Below are positions 62,510 to 64,000 of a DNA stretch of 64,000 nucleotides, in pieces; within the stretch, counting starts at the first letter, position 1; each line of letters begins with the position of its first letter. The translations under genes were made by a program, and so were the position numbers. The notes beneath the pieces were generated by a model that was given only the letters and a program-made list of their open reading frames with translations, ran no database searches and was not told the origin of the DNA. Source of the stretch: Mycolicibacterium aromaticivorans JS19b1 = JCM 16368 (GTDB lineage: Bacteria; Actinomycetota; Actinomycetes; Mycobacteriales; Mycobacteriaceae); the NCBI RefSeq assembly GCF_000559085.1, contig NZ_JALN02000001.1:2852001-2916000 (forward strand), written 5' to 3'.

Positions 62510-64000
62510 CTCCAGATGCGGACGCGCCGGTCGGGCTCGAGATACAACTCGTCGTCCTCGCTGACATCGAACGCCTCATAGAACGCGTCCATGTTGCGGA
62601 TCACGCCGTTGCAGCGGAACTCCGGGGGTGAGTGCGGATCGGTCGCCAGGCGCCGAATCGCCTCGGCCTCACGAGATTTCGTACGCCACACCTGCGCCCA
62701 GCCGAAGAACACCCGCTGCCTACCGGTCAGGCCGTCGATCACCGGCGCTTTCTTGCCGTCCAGCGACAGCTCGTAAGCCAGCAGCGCGATCGACAGTCCG
62801 CCCAGGTCGCCGATGTTCTCGCCGACGGTGAACGCGCCGTTGACGTGGTGGCTCGGCTGGAGCCCGCGCGGTACGAACTCTTCATACTGCTCGATGAGTT
62901 GCTTGGTGCGCGTGCCGAACTCGGTGCGGTCCTCGTCGGTCCACCAGTCGACGAGATTGCCGTCGCCGTCGTACTTGGCGCCCTGGTCGTCGAATCCGTG
63001 GCCGATCTCGTGGCCGATCACGGCGCCGATCCCGCCGTAGTTGGCCGCGTCATCGGCCTCGGCGTCGAAGAACGGCGGCTGCAGAATCGCCGCGGGGAAC
63101 ACGATCTCGTTCATGCCCGGGTTGTAGTAGGCGTTGACCGTCTGCGGGGTCATGAACCACTCGTCGCGATCGACCGGGCCGCCGAGCTTGGCCATTTCCC
63201 GGTCGTGGGCCACCTCGGCACCGCGAATCACATTGCCGTACAGATCGTTTCGATCGATCACCAGTGCCGAGTAGTCACGCCACTTCTTCGGATAGCCGAT
63301 CTTGGCGGTGAACTTGTCCAGCTTGGCCAGCGCGCGCTGACGGGTCTCCGGCGTCATCCACTCCAGGTCGTTGATGCTGACCCGGTAGGCCTCACGCAGG
63401 TTGTCGACGAGCACGTCCATGCGGGCCTTGGCATCCGGCGGGAAGTGCCGCTCGACATAGAGCCGTCCGACCGCGTCGCCCATCAGGCTCTCCACCAGCG
63501 ACACGGCCCGCTTCCAGCGTTCGCGGATCTGCTCGGTGCCCGACAGGGTGCGACCGTAGAAATCGAAGTTCGCCTCCACCACCGCCTCGGTCAGGTAGGC
63601 GGCGCGCGCGTTGATCAGGCGCCAGCGCGCCCAGTCCTGCCAGTCGGCGAAGTCGTGGCCCGACCACAGCTCGGCGAACGCGGTGAGGTAATCAGGTTGG
63701 CGCACAACGAGTTCGGCCACCACGTCCGGTTTGGTGCCCTGCGCGCCGATCCAGCCGGCCCAGTCGAAGCCGGGCGCCTCTACGGGCAGATCGGTGAAGT
63801 TGCGCAGGTTATAGGTCAGGTCCGCGTCGCGGCGCTTGACGACATCCCAGTGCGCGGCAGCCAGTTTGGCCTCCAGTGCGACGATCCGCGCGGCCCGCTC
63901 GGTGTGGTCGTCGGCGGTGCCGCCCAGAACGAGCGCGAACATCGTGGCGATATGCGCCGGGTAGGCACCCAGGATGGAGGCGTGCTGCTCGTCGCGGTAG
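62506..64000 (-). CDS. zmp1: M13-family zinc metalloprotease Zmp1 (5' end outside window)
   Basis: The C-terminal ~498 codons of a neprilysin-like M13 peptidase; the frame stays open to the window end (YRDEQHASILGAYPAHIATMF), so the start lies beyond. The zinc site is GAVIGHEIGHGFDDQGAKYDGDGNLVDWW, with the third ligand Glu in VGENIGDLGG. NAYYNPGMNEIVFPAAILQPPFF is another family block. In M. tuberculosis Zmp1 (Rv0198c) influences inflammasome activation and phagosome maturation. Confidence 0.95.
   Translation of the reverse strand, partial: YRDEQHASILGAYPAHIATMFALVLGGTADDHTERAARIVALEAKLAAAHWDVVKRRDADLTYNLRNFTDLPVEAPGFDWAGWIGAQGTKPDVVAELVVRQPDYLTAFAELWSGHDFADWQDWARWRLINARAAYLTEAVVEANFDFYGRTLSGTEQIRERWKRAVSLVESLMGDAVGRLYVERHFPPDAKARMDVLVDNLREAYRVSINDLEWMTPETRQRALAKLDKFTAKIGYPKKWRDYSALVIDRNDLYGNVIRGAEVAHDREMAKLGGPVDRDEWFMTPQTVNAYYNPGMNEIVFPAAILQPPFFDAEADDAANYGGIGAVIGHEIGHGFDDQGAKYDGDGNLVDWWTDEDRTEFGTRTKQLIEQYEEFVPRGLQPSHHVNGAFTVGENIGDLGGLSIALLAYELSLDGKKAPVIDGLTGRQRVFFGWAQVWRTKSREAEAIRRLATDPHSPPEFRCNGVIRNMDAFYEAFDVSEDDELYLEPDRRVRIWS

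Overview
This is GC-rich actinobacterial DNA. The content and order point to a mycobacterium, most likely a fast-growing environmental (Mycolicibacterium-type) species. It carries a complete mce1-type operon with yrbE and Mce-associated genes, fadD5, a GntR repressor at the mce1R position, a haem-binding small secreted protein, a LdtMt4-type L,D-transpeptidase and a Zmp1-type M13 peptidase. From memory, the backbone follows the M. tuberculosis order from about Rv0144 to Rv0198c, with insertions, losses and local shuffling. No rRNA, tRNA, CRISPR array, insertion sequence or prophage was seen.

Layout. 1-9.0 kb: aldehyde dehydrogenase (partial), TetR regulator, SAM methyltransferase, SDR dehydrogenase, HAD dehalogenase, proton-translocating transhydrogenase (pntA fused, pntB), DUF456 membrane protein, PtpB-type phosphatase. 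9.0-10.6 kb: FadE2-type acyl-CoA dehydrogenase and two very small genes. 10.7-16.3 kb: an envelope-stress island with a NarL-type two-component pair, a tightly overlapping five-gene Asp23/AmaP-like operon, a divergent ECF sigma factor with an Asp23-like partner, and a CsbD gene. 16.3-19.3 kb: thioesterase, LtrA, a 36-codon gene, TetR, SRPBCC protein.

19.3-34.7 kb is the mce1 locus: mce1R, divergent fadD5, then yrbE1A-yrbE1B-mce1A-F-mam1A-D, most joined by 1-4 nt overlaps and read as one lipid/fatty-acid importer. 34.7-47.8 kb is mixed housekeeping and envelope content: YoaK, secreted phosphodiester glycosidase, GlsB, PQQ sugar dehydrogenase lipoprotein, pirin with a divergent MarR, hemophore, ferritin-like protein, lactate dehydrogenase, Ddn-like F420 protein, SigG, monoacylglycerol lipase, a lipoprotein hydrolase lacking its serine, DUF2786, a metallohydrolase and a PPOX-fold protein. 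47.8-53.1 kb: molybdopterin oxidoreductase, then an IclR / FAD oxidase / PhlG-like hydrolase catabolic cassette. 53.2-64 kb: PE-PPE-related secreted protein, ilvD, a copper operator with a DUF305 remnant and ricR, MFS exporter, L,D-transpeptidase, membrane esterase, a second MFS with a divergent ArsR repressor and twin operators, and zmp1 (partial).

The most interesting structures are the Asp23/AmaP/ECF-sigma stress island, the IclR-FAD-PhlG cassette with its perfect operator, a translationally coupled leader ORF in front of yrbE1A, the DUF305 remnant beside ricR, and several tiny genes with strong ribosome binding sites.
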